Assembly (NCBI GenBank): GCA_933822405.4
Contig: CAKOGP040000002.1
Location: 188,599 to 252,598 of the forward strand
DNA: 64,000 bases
Source of the DNA: Cylindrotheca closterium
Taxonomy: Eukaryota > Bacillariophyta > Bacillariophyceae > Bacillariales > Bacillariaceae
Direction: 5' to 3'
The notes under the pieces were generated by a model that saw nothing but the letters and a program-made list of their open reading frames with translations, ran no database searches and had not been told where the DNA came from. Below, piece by piece: positions 9,484 to 20,575 of this stretch. A program made the position numbers and the translations under genes. Every line of letters begins with the position of its first letter. Position 1 is the first letter of the stretch.

Positions 9484-12228
9484 TTACTTTTTCCACCTTC
9501 CACTCGCTCCCTTCTTCCCTTGGTAGCCCTTCTTTTGCTGCCCTCCTGCTGTGCCAGTGTCTTGTCCATTTCGTTCCAATCGCCTTCGGTCCGATTTGTT
9601 CAAATTCTTCATCTTCATATCTTGCTTGCGCTCACGAGTATTCTTGATGTCACGAGCCGATACTCTATCACTGTCTGCAGAACCACCTTTTTTCTTTTTC
9701 TTGCCCATTTGATTCCTTCCTTTGGGGGAATCGTCATAGTCACCATCATCATCATTTGTTGGGGTATCAAAGATGCCATCCCGACCAATGGAACGATTCG
9801 TCTTCTTTTGCCACTTCTCGTAGAGTTCCCCAAGCTTCAATTTATCCCTCTTCACAATCTGTCCACTCTCCAATTTCATTTTCTTGCTACGGCTCTCTCC
9901 ACTCAACTCAGCACCAACAGTTGTTTGCATATATTTTCGTTTCGATTTGTCCCATCGCATCATTCTTTGCTTCTGAACAAGTTGATCATTTTCATCACCC
10001 ACAATGTCAAGCATGGTTTCTTCTATTCTCAAAGCATTACCTTGGATTCCCTTGATGTTGGCAGCACTAGGTTGCATGGCAGCCTCCACTTGTCGCTGCC
10101 GCGCGGCTTCTTCTGGATTTGTGACGGCATTGTTTTCAATAAAAAAGGTGGGATCTCGGAAATCACGAATGGCCTCCTTCTTCTTGCTACTAATTGTTGT
10201 AGTCGAAGTAGTGTGTGCTTTGGCATTGGGATTCTTCTTGAGACGCTTTCGCTCTGCTTTGGACAGACGCCGCTTGCCCTCTACTTGCGGAGTTACCTTT
10301 TTCGTTACAGTCTTGACTCCGACAGGTTCTTCGACTGGCATTTCCGATGTTTCTTCGACATCCTCATTTCGTTCCATGGCCACATCCGTACCAGCAATAA
10401 CCAACGCTGATCCCTTGTTGCGGGCCATTCTCATTTGTCGGCGCATATTCTTCATGGCCGTCAATGCAAAACTAGAATCATGCTTCTTGCTACCTGCCGT
10501 CGTTCGGCCCTTGTCCACTTGACTCAGAACGCCCGAATCTTTGCCTCCACCAGTAGCAAAGGCTTCAAAGACAGTTTCTTTCGGTCGAAATTCCGCCATA
10601 GCCTTCAAAAAGTCTTGGCGCTGACGGACGTTTTCCAGGTCGTTCAGAATTCCAATCTTTCCGGCTTTCTTGTCTTTTTCGTATTGTTCCATGACAAGAC
10701 CCTGCAACAGTGGATGTGGCGGGATTGCGGTATTGCCAACACGTTGGCCTGTTTCTTGCTTCGCTCCTTCTAAAATGGCTTTGGCACGTCGCGCACCTTG
10801 TCCACTTGCTTCTGGTCGTGTTCTTCTGTATTGCTTCATTGCATTGGCGCATGTTCTTGTCAAGGATCTCATAACTTCGGCTTCGCCGTGCGTGTCCAAT
10901 ATTCTTCGCACATTTTCCACTTCCATCGTCAAGATGGACTCTGGAACAGAACCATAGTGCACCATGTCGGGTGTCATTTCATCCAGAGAATACGGCTCAA
11001 TTTCTTCGGCTTTGCCACTTTCCGTAAATCCTTCCAAGCATTTGAGCTTGCGTCCCAAAAAGAGGTGCAAGTCTACCATGTAGGGCAATTCATCTGGTTC
11101 TACCAAACCCCAGCAAAATCCAATGCGTCCAGCACGAGCAGCACGTCCAGAACGATGGATAAACAGCTTTGGGGATGGTGGGAAATGGTAGTGGATCACA
11201 TGATCCAAAAATGGGATATCAACTCCTCTGGCAGCGACGTCAGTTACCACCATGATGGGTTTGGATCCGTTTCGAAAGGCGGCTAGATTTTTGTTTCTTG
11301 CTTCAGCATCCATTGTACCGTAAATCATGGTCGCATCTTTGCCACTGGATTGGATCAATGTTGCAACGTACTCAACGTGATGCCTTGTCGCACAAAAGAC
11401 CAGTGTCAGCCCAGTGCGTGTTCCTTCATGCTTGTTGGTATCGGCTTCAATGGCATCCAAAAACTGTAGAAGGACAGCATCTTTTTCCAAACTACGACAA
11501 GTCACGAATCCCACCCGCAAGTCTTCACTGACATTGGCTTCGGAATCCAGCCGAACCACTTGTGGATCAGTACAAAAGCCACCCTTCGTAAATTCGATGA
11601 GCATCTTGGGCATGGTCGCACTCAACATGACTTTTTGGCACCGATCTTGCGGCAAAGATTTGGCAATTTGTCGCAATTGCATGGCGAAACCCATTTCCAG
11701 CAATCGATCGGCTTCGTCCAAGATACAAATTTGACAGTCCTTCAAATCGAAATCAGGAATCTCTTCCAAATGATGGGCCAATCTACCAGGAGTTGCCACA
11801 ATTACATCTGGTTTACTGCTCAATTGATTGAATTGTTGTTCCATTCCCTCTCCACCATGAATACCAATGGACCGAAGTTCAGTAAAATGAGATAGTTTCT
11901 TGAGTACCTTAAGGGTTTGAAGAGACAGTTCGCGGGTAGGACTCAGCACAATTCCACGGGTTCCGGATTGTCGTTGGGCGGTAGGTGGATTGGCCAGCAG
12001 TGTTTCCAGCAATGGAATCAAAAAGGCACAAGTTTTTCCCGAACCCGTCCGTGCCATGACGCAAGCATCTGCTCCTGATAGCACCACAGGAAGGGCTTTT
12101 CGTTGGACTGGGGTTGGATTTCGGAATCCCATTCGGACGACACCTTTGAAAACGATATCGCTCAGCCCAAGAGACTTGAAGCCAACGCCGCCGCCTCCAC
12201 CTCCACCACCACCTTTTCGTTGTGACAT
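9484..12228 (-). CDS. DBP10: DEAD-box RNA helicase, DBP10/DDX54 family
   Basis: 914 residues in one exon. Helicase motifs are in order: Q-motif GFRNPTPVQRKALP (34-47), ARTGSGKT (59-66), PTREL (97-101), TPGR (146-149), DEAD (171-174), SAT (203-205) and later HRSGRAARAGR. The long C-terminal half with a region typical of DBP10 (FRDPTFFIENNA) and a basic tail (GKKKKKGG, KKGYQGKKG) fits this family rather than other DEAD-box proteins. DBP10/DDX54 acts in the nucleolus in 60S subunit assembly. A run of nine Gly near the N-terminus is encoded by a GGN microsatellite at about 12190-12213. Long + strand frames across this gene are shadows. Confidence 0.93.
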   Translation of the reverse strand: MSQRKGGGGGGGGGVGFKSLGLSDIVFKGVVRMGFRNPTPVQRKALPVVLSGADACVMARTGSGKTCAFLIPLLETLLANPPTAQRQSGTRGIVLSPTRELSLQTLKVLKKLSHFTELRSIGIHGGEGMEQQFNQLSSKPDVIVATPGRLAHHLEEIPDFDLKDCQICILDEADRLLEMGFAMQLRQIAKSLPQDRCQKVMLSATMPKMLIEFTKGGFCTDPQVVRLDSEANVSEDLRVGFVTCRSLEKDAVLLQFLDAIEADTNKHEGTRTGLTLVFCATRHHVEYVATLIQSSGKDATMIYGTMDAEARNKNLAAFRNGSKPIMVVTDVAARGVDIPFLDHVIHYHFPPSPKLFIHRSGRAARAGRIGFCWGLVEPDELPYMVDLHLFLGRKLKCLEGFTESGKAEEIEPYSLDEMTPDMVHYGSVPESILTMEVENVRRILDTHGEAEVMRSLTRTCANAMKQYRRTRPEASGQGARRAKAILEGAKQETGQRVGNTAIPPHPLLQGLVMEQYEKDKKAGKIGILNDLENVRQRQDFLKAMAEFRPKETVFEAFATGGGKDSGVLSQVDKGRTTAGSKKHDSSFALTAMKNMRRQMRMARNKGSALVIAGTDVAMERNEDVEETSEMPVEEPVGVKTVTKKVTPQVEGKRRLSKAERKRLKKNPNAKAHTTSTTTISSKKKEAIRDFRDPTFFIENNAVTNPEEAARQRQVEAAMQPSAANIKGIQGNALRIEETMLDIVGDENDQLVQKQRMMRWDKSKRKYMQTTVGAELSGESRSKKMKLESGQIVKRDKLKLGELYEKWQKKTNRSIGRDGIFDTPTNDDDGDYDDSPKGRNQMGKKKKKGGSADSDRVSARDIKNTRERKQDMKMKNLNKSDRRRLERNGQDTGTAGGQQKKGYQGKKGASGRWKK

Positions 12229-12805
12229 GGTATTCTATCTTGCGTAGGAGGGTATCTGGTATTTCTGTGATAGATAGTTATGTTTTTTGTAGTGGTTATC
12301 GATTCCTTTTTTCTCTTCCTTTTTTTGACTGGCCTATGCGCGCGATGTGCGCAATCGGACAGGACTGGTTTGACCGTGACTTACACTTTGATGAAGAAAC
12401 TATTGCTGTACTTACTCATCGTTACCACCTACTAAAAACTGTCGTCCTTACTTCGTTCTCCCTGTCTGTCGCTCAAGACAACATCGATCTGTTGTATTTC
12501 GAATACCACTACGAAACCAATGTGAGTGAACCAAGTTGGATGAAGGAACATGACAATGGGTGTTTATGGCGAGGATAGCAATCGGATGATTTAGTACACC
12601 CTTGATAAGAGGATAGTCTCCTTTGTAGAGGCTGTGCGCATCCAGAATTGGATCATCCGGTGGAGAGTTTTGGGTGTCCCTCTGCTGCTTGCACTGTTGG
12701 AAGCACATTGGACAATTGTAGACTCGCATTGCACACACACACAATTTTCTTGAGGATAGTCTTCTGACAAAAATTTTGTTGTTGTTTCTAGTCTATATAG
12801 CAATC
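12229..12805. other. Divergent intergenic region between DBP10 and RPS15
   Basis: 577 bp between the DBP10 start (minus) and the RPS15 start (plus). A short minus-strand frame at about 12448-12744 contains [13 protein letters not shown] but shows no recognisable fold and is not called. A pyrimidine-rich stretch precedes the RPS15 ATG. Both neighbours are ribosome-biogenesis genes, so shared regulation is possible. Confidence 0.4.
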
Positions 12806-13249
12806 ATGGATGCCGAAAAAGTTGCCGAACTCCGAAAGAAGCGTCAATTCCGCAAATTCACCTTTCGTGGAATTGAGTTGGAAGCTCTTCTAGACTTGAC
12901 AAATGATGAATTGATGGACATTGTTACTTGCCGTGCCCGTCGCCGCATGTCCCGTGGTCTCAAGAGAAAGCCCATGGCATTGATCAAGAGATTGAGACAA
13001 GCCAAGAAGGAGGCCCCACCAGGCGAAAAGCCCCGTGGTATCAAGACCCACCTCCGAAACATGATCATTGTTCCAGAAATGATTGGATCAATTGTCGGTA
13101 TCTACAACGGAAAGATGTTCTGTGGTGTTGAAATGAAGCCAGAGATGGTTGGTATGTACTTGGGTGAATTCGCCGTCACGTACAAGCCAGTCAGACACGG
13201 ACGTCCTGGTGTCTCTGCTGCCCACCAAACAAGATTCATTCCTCTTTAA
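12806..13249 (+). CDS. RPS15: Cytosolic 40S ribosomal protein uS19 (RPS15)
   Basis: 147 residues, standard length for eukaryotic RPS15. Family hallmarks include [69 protein letters not shown] and the C-terminal [16 protein letters not shown]. The chosen start MDAEK is the normal N-terminus; the frame stays open 30 nt upstream to another start-like codon, but that extension (LLFLVYIAI) is not part of the family. The protein sits in the head of the small subunit near the decoding centre. Convergent with the DUF4460 gene. Confidence 0.97.
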   Translation: MDAEKVAELRKKRQFRKFTFRGIELEALLDLTNDELMDIVTCRARRRMSRGLKRKPMALIKRLRQAKKEAPPGEKPRGIKTHLRNMIIVPEMIGSIVGIYNGKMFCGVEMKPEMVGMYLGEFAVTYKPVRHGRPGVSAAHQTRFIPL

Positions 13250-13510
13250 AAAATTAAAGCAATAAAGTAAAATACGAAATGAAAACTAAGCTATAGAGTA
13301 GGTGCTGTCGATTGTAGAATGGCATGTGTTGGAGTGAAGCAATTGCTTGGTGGTATGAACTGTGGCTTGGAGTTAACATGTCATAGAACTGATCGATGAT
13401 CAATAACTCAATCAATCGCATTAATAAAAACCTTCTTTGCACATTATTTGACCCCGCATCCTACCGTTATCCTATCACAAAATACTATCATATCGTAAAC
13501 AGCCTTACGT

Positions 13511-14740
13511 TTATTCAAATATGCTTTCAACACTGTTATCTTGGAGTGTCCATTGATAGAAATCTCCAACGTTGCGCTGCAACTCCTGCACCAACTCATC
13601 ATTTTGAAAGTCGACAGGCACTGTCACCGTGACGCTGTCATCGTGGTGAATGGTGAAACTATATCCCGTCTCTAGATTGCGTCGTCGCCGTTTCTTCATG
13701 GCCGAAGACGAAGTGTTGTAGGGTCGAGCCTCGGTAATGACAATGGATAGTTCTTCCCAATACTTGCCAAAGTCTTCAATGCTTAGTTCATCAAAATTTT
13801 CGTCGATCAAGCGCAATAGGCGTCGGTAGGCTACTAATCGTTCCAGGGGTATTACATTGTCAGTGAATTGGATATTGGAGAGAATCTTGGAGAGTAGTAG
13901 TCTTCGTGCTCGAGGATTGTTTCTACAATGATCGGCCATGTGAGAAACCTGGGTTGCATACTTTCAGTAAGGCAAGTAGACTAAGCACATGGAAACTCAC
14001 CGTATCATGTCCTTGGTCATTTGATGTGCTTGGGCATCATGTAACGCTTGCTTGTAAATCTGATCATACTTTTTCCAATTCAATCGTGCATGGAAACGGT
14101 CTCGTGATCGATCCCATGCTGTCTTGCGGCTAGATTGCTGTTGTCGTAATACTTGATTTCCCATGTACGCTTCCGATATTCCTCCTTGTCGATTGGGATC
14201 CGTCATTTGTCGTTGGGCCTCTGCTGCTTCTTCGCCTTCTTCGTCGTAATCCAACAATGGAACGGGCAAATCAGCCATCCGAAGTAGTTTCACGACCTGC
14301 CGTTGCACATGCGGTGTTACTCGTTTGGGATCCATGGTTGGCGGTGGCACTTGCAATTCGACTTTGCGCCGACTGGTAGTGGGATTGGCCGATTTGGTTC
14401 CCGTCTTGCGAAAGGACATGACAAATTCAATATCCATCAAGCCAGATTCATAAGAAGAAAACGGATAGGTTCCTCCTTTCTCCAATGTCGTAGCTCCATC
14501 TACGTAGGAATTTAAACTTTGAATGGCTATCAAATTCACCTTTTGGGCCGTCTTGGGCAAGCCTTGCTGCTGGGCCATGTCTGGATGGCATTTCACAAGA
14601 AATGGTTGAATCAATTTCTTTAGAGAGACGGTATTTCTGGTGGTGGTTGAAAAAAAGGAAGCATTGTCAAACAGTTTAACTCTACATCTCGAATATGAGA
14701 AGGATTGGAACATTGATGGTAGGACTGTTGAATGAACCAT
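13511..14740 (-). CDS. TCAIM-like mitochondrial protein (DUF4460)
   Basis: Two exons on the minus strand, 14740-14001 and 13922-13511, give 383 residues. The N-terminus (MVHSTVLPSMFQSFSYSRCRVK...) is Arg/Ser-rich with no early acidic residues, like a mitochondrial presequence. It is followed by LKKLIQPFLVKCHPDMAQQ and LNSYVDG, the J-domain-like DUF4460 signature found in T-cell activation inhibitor, mitochondrial (TCAIM) and its relatives. The second exon carries RLVAYRRLLRLIDENFDEL and a beta-rich tail. The intron (GTGAGT...TTGTAG, 78 nt) joins cg|a into Arg. The molecular function of the family is not well defined. Confidence 0.75.
13923..14000 (-). other. Intron of the DUF4460 gene
   Basis: 78 nt, donor GTGAGT and acceptor ATTGTAG on the minus strand; the splice keeps the frame (MTKDMIR|NNPRARR). 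Confidence 0.75.
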
Positions 14741-15037
14741 GGTGACTTTACTGGCTTCTTTGGTGGAGAGCAGTTGATGTTCTGATTTCGTCTCTATCGA
14801 CGACTCGTTGGACCAAAAACAACTCTCAATCTAGTGAGTCGACTAAGAGGTCCAGAAAGAAGCCGTTACGACCTCCTCATCGCGAGGTCACAAAACCACG
14901 AGGTTCCAAATCTTTGGACTGCGAGGTTCGAAATCTGTCAACTCGAAAATCTCGACGTCGCACCGATGATGTTAGTTTGTATCGTGTGTCATAAAAAAAA
15001 TTCGTGTCGGAAAGAGTGAAAGCAATACAAAAGAAAT

Positions 15038-18000
15038 ATGACAAGCGGTCCCCTAACTCCCGACATGGTCCCCAGCGATGGAAAGTACCATTTTGCGATC
15101 GATAGAGGTGGCACATTCACAGATGTCGTCGCAACGTTGCCGTCGGGTGAGATTGTCGTGTCGAAGCTTCTCAGTGAAGATCCACAGCACTATTTGGATG
15201 CCCCCACCGAAGGAATCAGGCGGGTCTTGGAAAAGAATGATGTCAGCAGTGGTATCGACTACACCAGAGGAAGGTTGGTCTGTACATCGAATATTGGAAG
15301 TATTCGGATGGGAAGTAAGTTTTTCGACGACGACGACGACGACGACGACAGTGTAATTTTTGGTTTCTTTGAGAAATGACAGCAATGCAATCTTACCCAA
15401 ATAATACGTTTACTTTCAATCATTGATAGCCACCGTTGCAACGAATGCACTATTAGAACGACGAGGGTCGAAGATGGCATTGATTACAACCAAGGGTTTC
15501 AAAGATTTACTTGAAATTGGAAATCAAGCACGACCGGATATCTTTGATCTAAGCTGTAAGACCCCAAGTCTTTTGTACCATACCGTCGTCGAAGTCGACG
15601 AACGAGTTTTCCTTGAAAAGTTTTGCCCAGCCGAAATGGCTGCTACTTTGGAGAGAAAAGTAGGTATTACCAAAGAGGGAGTGCTAATCGAGAAGAAACC
15701 CGATCTTGACGTCGTCAAGAAACAGCTGGAAGCTATTCGAGATAGTGGCATTGCGTCGCTTGCCATTGTCTTTTTACATGGATATACCTACGAGGAGCAT
15801 GAGCGTATGGTCGGAAAGATTGCAAAAGAAATGGCATGCTTCTCTGAAATTTCCATGTCGCACGAGGTCATGTCCATGGTCAAGATGGTACCTCGAGGAC
15901 ACACGTCGTGTGCGGCAGCGTATCTGACTCCCAAAATTACCGAATACTTGAACGGTTTCACGAAAGGATTTGACGCGAACCTTACCAATGTCCCTCTGCA
16001 GTTTATGAAATCTGACGGTGGACTGGCACCAATCAATGATTTTGGTGGTCACCAGGCAATTCTTTCTGGTCCGGCTGGTGGAGTTGTGGGGTATGCCAAG
16101 ACGGCTTTCAACAGTCCCAATAGTCCTCCAGTCATTGGATTCGACGTAAGTGAACAAGGTATACTTCTTACTCCGACCGAGTAATATGTGTCCGACTCAA
16201 TGCGTTTCGTTCCTTTTGCTACTACTTTCAGATGGGTGGGACATCCACAGATGTGTCGAGATTTGACGGAAGTTTCGATCACGTCTTTGAGACAATCACG
16301 GCCGGCGTAGCAATTCAAGCTCCACAGCTAGACATTCATACAGTTGCTGCAGGTGGTGGGTCATGCCTCCATTTGAGAAGAGGCATGTTTGTCGTTGGAC
16401 CCGACAGTGCTGGAGCTCACCCAGGTATGTACTATTTACTTGATTGCTTTCTATTTCGTTTGGCTCCTGAAAACTCTCAAATTCGTACCTTGTCTCAATC
16501 GCTGTAGGACCTGTTTGCTACCGCAAGAATGGAATGCTCGCAGTCACGGATGCCAACGTCGTATTGGGAAGGATCATCCCAAGTCAATTCCCTCACATCT
16601 TTGGTCCTGAAGAAAATGAACCTCTAGACGTCGACGGTGCACGGAAAGCTTTTGAAGAACTCGAGCGTCTCCCTGAAGCTGGTGGGCGATCCCCAGAAGA
16701 ATTAGCTTTTGGTTTCTTGCAAGTTGCAAATGAAGCAATGTGTCGACCGATTCGAAATCTGACGCAAATGAAGGGATTTGATATTACGAGTCATACCCTG
16801 GCTTGTTTTGGGGGAGCCGGTGCTCAACACGCCTGTAACATTGCAAAGGCACTAGGGATGTCAGAAGTTTATGTCCATCGGTACAGTGGAGTTTTGAGTG
16901 CATACGGTCTCTCTCTCGCAGATGCCGTGCACGAAGAACAGATACCAACTGCAGAGGTATATGACGGAGGTATGTCGGATATTGGAAAAGAGCGACTAGC
17001 CATGCTACGAGAACGTGCCACCAAAGCATTGACGGCACAAGGATACAAGGAGGGAAACATCTCGACTGAAGAGTTTATAAACATGCGATATGATGGTACA
17101 GACACGGCCATCATGATAAAGCAGAGCGAAAATATGACCTTTAGCGAGGCGTTTGAGGCCATCTATAGACGAGAATTTGGGTTTACCTTGAAGGATAGGG
17201 ATATTTGTGTTGACGACTATCGAGTACGGGCTGTCGTTGCCGGGAAGATGTTGGAACCCGAACCACCAACTGCATCTTGTGGCATCCCGACGCCCAGCTT
17301 GGGAACTTCACGTGCTTTCTTTGATAATGGCTGGGAAGAAGTGCCTGGTAAGTGTGTTGTTGATCATACATCGCGCCATTTTGTCATTGGAGTGAAAATC
17401 TTACAGATCAATCTCCGTGCACAGTCTACAAGGTTGAAGACCTGAATCCTGGTCACGAAATTCCAGGACCGTGTATTATTGTTCAACCAATTTCCACAGT
17501 CGTTGTGGAGATCAATTGTAGGGCATTCGTAACAGCTTATGGCGACTTGAGGATTAAGATTGGACACTCAGAGGAACATCATTTGAGTGCTGACGCTGTT
17601 ATCAAAGCTGACCCAGTGAAGCTTTCTGTTTTCTCTCACCGCTTCATGGGAATTGCGGAACAAATGGGCCGGTAAGCAAGCTTTAAGAGTGATTCGATAA
17701 ATTCCCCATGTTTCACAGTCTCACACTGCTTTACCCACCTCCTGAACAGAACACTCCAAAGGACTGCGATTTCTGTGAATATGAAGGAACGCCTAGATTT
17801 CTCTTGCGCTCTATTTACAAAGGATGGCGGTCTTGTTGCTAATGCGCCTCACATTCCTGTGCACCTTGGAGCCATGCAAGCAGCAGTTCGGTTTCAAGTC
17901 GAGTATTGGGAAACGAATGGTGGTATCCAAGAGGGGGACGTTTTGCTCTCGAACCATCCTCAAAAGGCTGGCGGATCACATTTACCCGATATTACAGTCA

Positions 18001-19394
18001 TAACTCCGGTTTTCCACGAGGGGGAGATCATCTTTTTTGTGGCCAGCCGTGGCCATCATGCTGATATTGGTGGAATCTCACCTGGTAAGTGTATTTATTC
18101 GGCAAATTATTATCCAGAAAGTCCAAGCTCACTGTTGCTCCAACTCCAGGATCCATGCCCCCACATTCAAAGTCATTAGAAGAAGAGGGTGCAATGATTA
18201 TTGCGTTCAAGCTAGTTGAACAAGGCAAATTTCAGGAAGCTGGCATTACAGAGATTCTCATGTCCCCTGGAAAGGTGAGTGTTATATTCTTCCCATGCAG
18301 CCTCAATTGCACTGCATTGACTTACTGTTATGCTCCGTCACTTCTCTTTGTAGATTCCGGGAAATTCTGGAACACGAAACCTACGCGACAACATCAGCGA
18401 CTTGCGAGCGCAAGTGGCAGCCAACAATTCTGGAATTCTCCTCCTTCAGGACCTTGTGAAAGAACATGGGCTCGAAGTTGTTGCAGCCTACATGAACTAT
18501 ATCCAAGAAAACGCTGAAGGAGCTGTAAGGCTGATGTTGAAACAATTTGCGACGACTCACGATAAAAAAGTGTCTGCAACAGACTTTATGGATGATGGCA
18601 CTCCAATATGCTTGACCATTGAGATCGACCCAGACACTGGAAGCGCTGTATTTGACTTTACCGGAACTGGGCCGCAAGTTGACGGAAACCACAACGCACC
18701 TCCTGCAGTCACATATAGCGCGGTCATTTACGCCCTTCGCTCTCTTGTAGGAGATGATATCCCGCTCAATCAGGGCTGCCTTGCTCCAATCAAGTTCATC
18801 ATCCCCAAGTTCTCATTGTTGAACCCGTCAGAGGATGCTGGTGTTGTTGGTGGAAACGTTTTGACTTCGCAACGAGTCGTCGATGTAGTGCTTCTCGCCT
18901 TTTCCGCCTGTGCCGCAAGCCAAGGCTGTATGAACAATCTTACGTTTGGAGACAAGGAATTTGGTTACTACGAAACTATTGCAGGAGGCAGTGGTGCAGG
19001 TCCAACTTGGGTTGGCAAGTCTGGTATTCACACCCATTGTACCAACACCCGAATCACTGACCCTGAGATTTTGGAGCGTCGGTACCCTGTGTTGCTGCGT
19101 GAGTTTTCGATTCGACAAGACAGCGGTGGAAAGGGCAAACACGCTGGAGGCAACGGTGTCATCCGAGAGTTGGAGCCACTCAGACCGTTGGTCATGAGCA
19201 TCTTGAGTGAACGGAGAGCTCTCCAACCGTATGGAATGGCCGGTGGCGATCCTGGAGAACGAGGCCGCAATCTAGTTGTCAAGCAGAATGGAACTCTGGT
19301 CAACCTTGGTGGAAGGTGCAGTGGCCAACTGATGCTGGGAGAAAGGTTGAGAATCGAGACTCCGGGCGGTGGAGGTTACGGGCCGTCGTCTTAA
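15038..19394 (+). CDS. OPLAH: 5-oxoprolinase (ATP-hydrolysing), HyuA-HyuB fusion
   Basis: Eight exons: 15038-15314, 15430-16145, 16232-16424, 16508-17347, 17407-17671, 17750-18084, 18150-18274 and 18354-19394. Together they give 1263 residues, close to the usual size of about 1290. All introns are GT-AG and every join restores family sequence, for example [31 protein letters not shown] and [12 protein letters not shown]. The N-terminal part is hydantoinase A-like ([21 protein letters not shown]); the C-terminal part is hydantoinase B-like ([40 protein letters not shown]). The enzyme opens 5-oxoproline to glutamate with ATP in the gamma-glutamyl cycle of glutathione turnover, in the cytosol. 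It is by far the most intron-rich gene here. Confidence 0.95.
15325..15350 (+). repeat. (CGA)n microsatellite inside OPLAH intron 1
   Basis: About eight CGA/GAC units lie just after the donor at 15315. Read through, they would give a false Asp run; the splice to 15430 is needed to recover the 5-oxoprolinase sequence. Confidence 0.85.
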
Positions 19395-19494
19395 AAACCC
19401 TGCATCCCATAACGTTTGTCATTCACTATTTAATATTGTATTATGAGTTCATCATAGGTAAAAGTGTTTCAATCACAAACTCAATCCGATAGTT

Positions 19495-20412
19495 CTATTT
19501 CTTTCGACCACGTTTGCTCCGCCGAGCATGACCTGCTGATGATTCGTCTTCGGTCTCCGCTTCTTCTTCCACCTCGACACCGTCGTCTTCCATGTCATCT
19601 TCGTCCTCTTCATGCATGAGTGCTTCATCATCATCGTCGTCGTCGTCTTCGGCCGCCGCTGCGGCAGCAGCTGCAACTACAGCTTCGTCATGCTGCGCAT
19701 TGATGGGGGCTGGTGGAGGCGCAGCCGCGTTGGTGGAAGCAGCTTCAGCAGTTTCATCCTCCTCGTCTTGCCCATGCGTTTCCAAGGCACGAGCTCTCCA
19801 TTGACCCTTTTCGCCTTCGCTGAGTTCATTCTTCCACTGCTTGGCAACAATACTAATGACATCTTTGGAAGCATAATCCGGATACGCCGATTTGATGATT
19901 GGATAGGTCTCCTGAACAAATAAAGTATAGGCAGTATGCTGACGCTTGCGTCGATTGGGATTGACCTTGCGCTTTCGGACCTTTGGTTTGCGACCTCGTT
20001 TCTTTCCCTTGTACTTGGGGACGCCATTTTCGTCCAAAGGAGCCATGTGAGAAGGGTATTCTGATGCGTGCCAAATGGTTAGTTAGTGTTGTAGTTTGTC
20101 GTTGTCGTTGTCGTTGGTCGTGGCGAGATGAATAGTTGAGAGGGATAATGGTGAGTGTAACTCGCGCAAGAAATTGCAAAATAACCATACATTCAAGCAG
20201 CAACATTACTCACCATAAGCACTTTGATCAGCTTCTGTAATCCCAAACTGTCTTGCCAAGTTGCTTGCTTGTTCCCTCAATTGTTTCGCCTTCTTCTCGG
20301 CCTGATCCGCTTCAGACCGCAAATAGGAAACTAATGCCGCTGTTGAAGAGAACCCATTCTTTTGAGAACCATTACTGGCACTTTGGGCCATGGCAGCAAC
20401 TGCATCAGCCAT
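19495..20412 (-). CDS. HMG-box protein with acidic tail
   Basis: Two exons on the minus strand, 20412-20214 and 20060-19495, give 254 residues. Exon 1 codes a short helical region (SYLRSEADQAEKKAKQLREQASNLARQFGI). The intron (GTGAGT...ATCAG, 153 nt) leads to a basic linker (KGKKRGRKPKVRKRKVNPNRRK) and an HMG box (HTAYTLFVQETYPIIKSAYPDY...KQWKNELSEGEKGQW). The tail is Ala-rich, then strongly Asp/Glu-rich, and closes with a basic RRSKRGRKK. This is the layout of nuclear HMGB-type architectural DNA-binding proteins. The start MADAV at 20412 is preferred over an upstream hydrophobic extension. It is head-to-head with the methyltransferase gene, 163 bp apart. Confidence 0.85.
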
Positions 20413-20575
20413 GGTTATACTGGTAAGATATGCAATATATGATATCATATGTTTGGAACCTTCCACCACGCAGCTGTTTTGTCAGCTTTTGACTTCCGAT
20501 GTCTGTCGTGTGTCGGGCTCTCCAAGGTCCACAATTTTGAAACTCAAAACAAAAATAGATTCGACGACAAGAATA
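20413..20575. promoter_or_regulatory. Short bidirectional upstream region (HMG-box / methyltransferase)
   Basis: Only 163 bp lie between the two divergent start codons, so both genes must share or overlap promoters. No defined element was recognised. Confidence 0.5.

Noticed and set aside
9520..10522. Plus-strand frames of 296 and 172 codons
   Set aside because: Antisense to the DBP10 helicase, which is unmistakable; no family content in the antisense frames.
12448..12744. Minus-strand frame with several Cys (NCPMCFQQC)
   Set aside because: No recognisable zinc-finger spacing over a full domain and no support for a start or splice; left as intergenic.
15315..15379. Read-through of OPLAH exon 1 into an Asp-rich tail
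   Set aside because: It is intron 1; splicing to 15430 restores [13 protein letters not shown] of the 5-oxoprolinase family.
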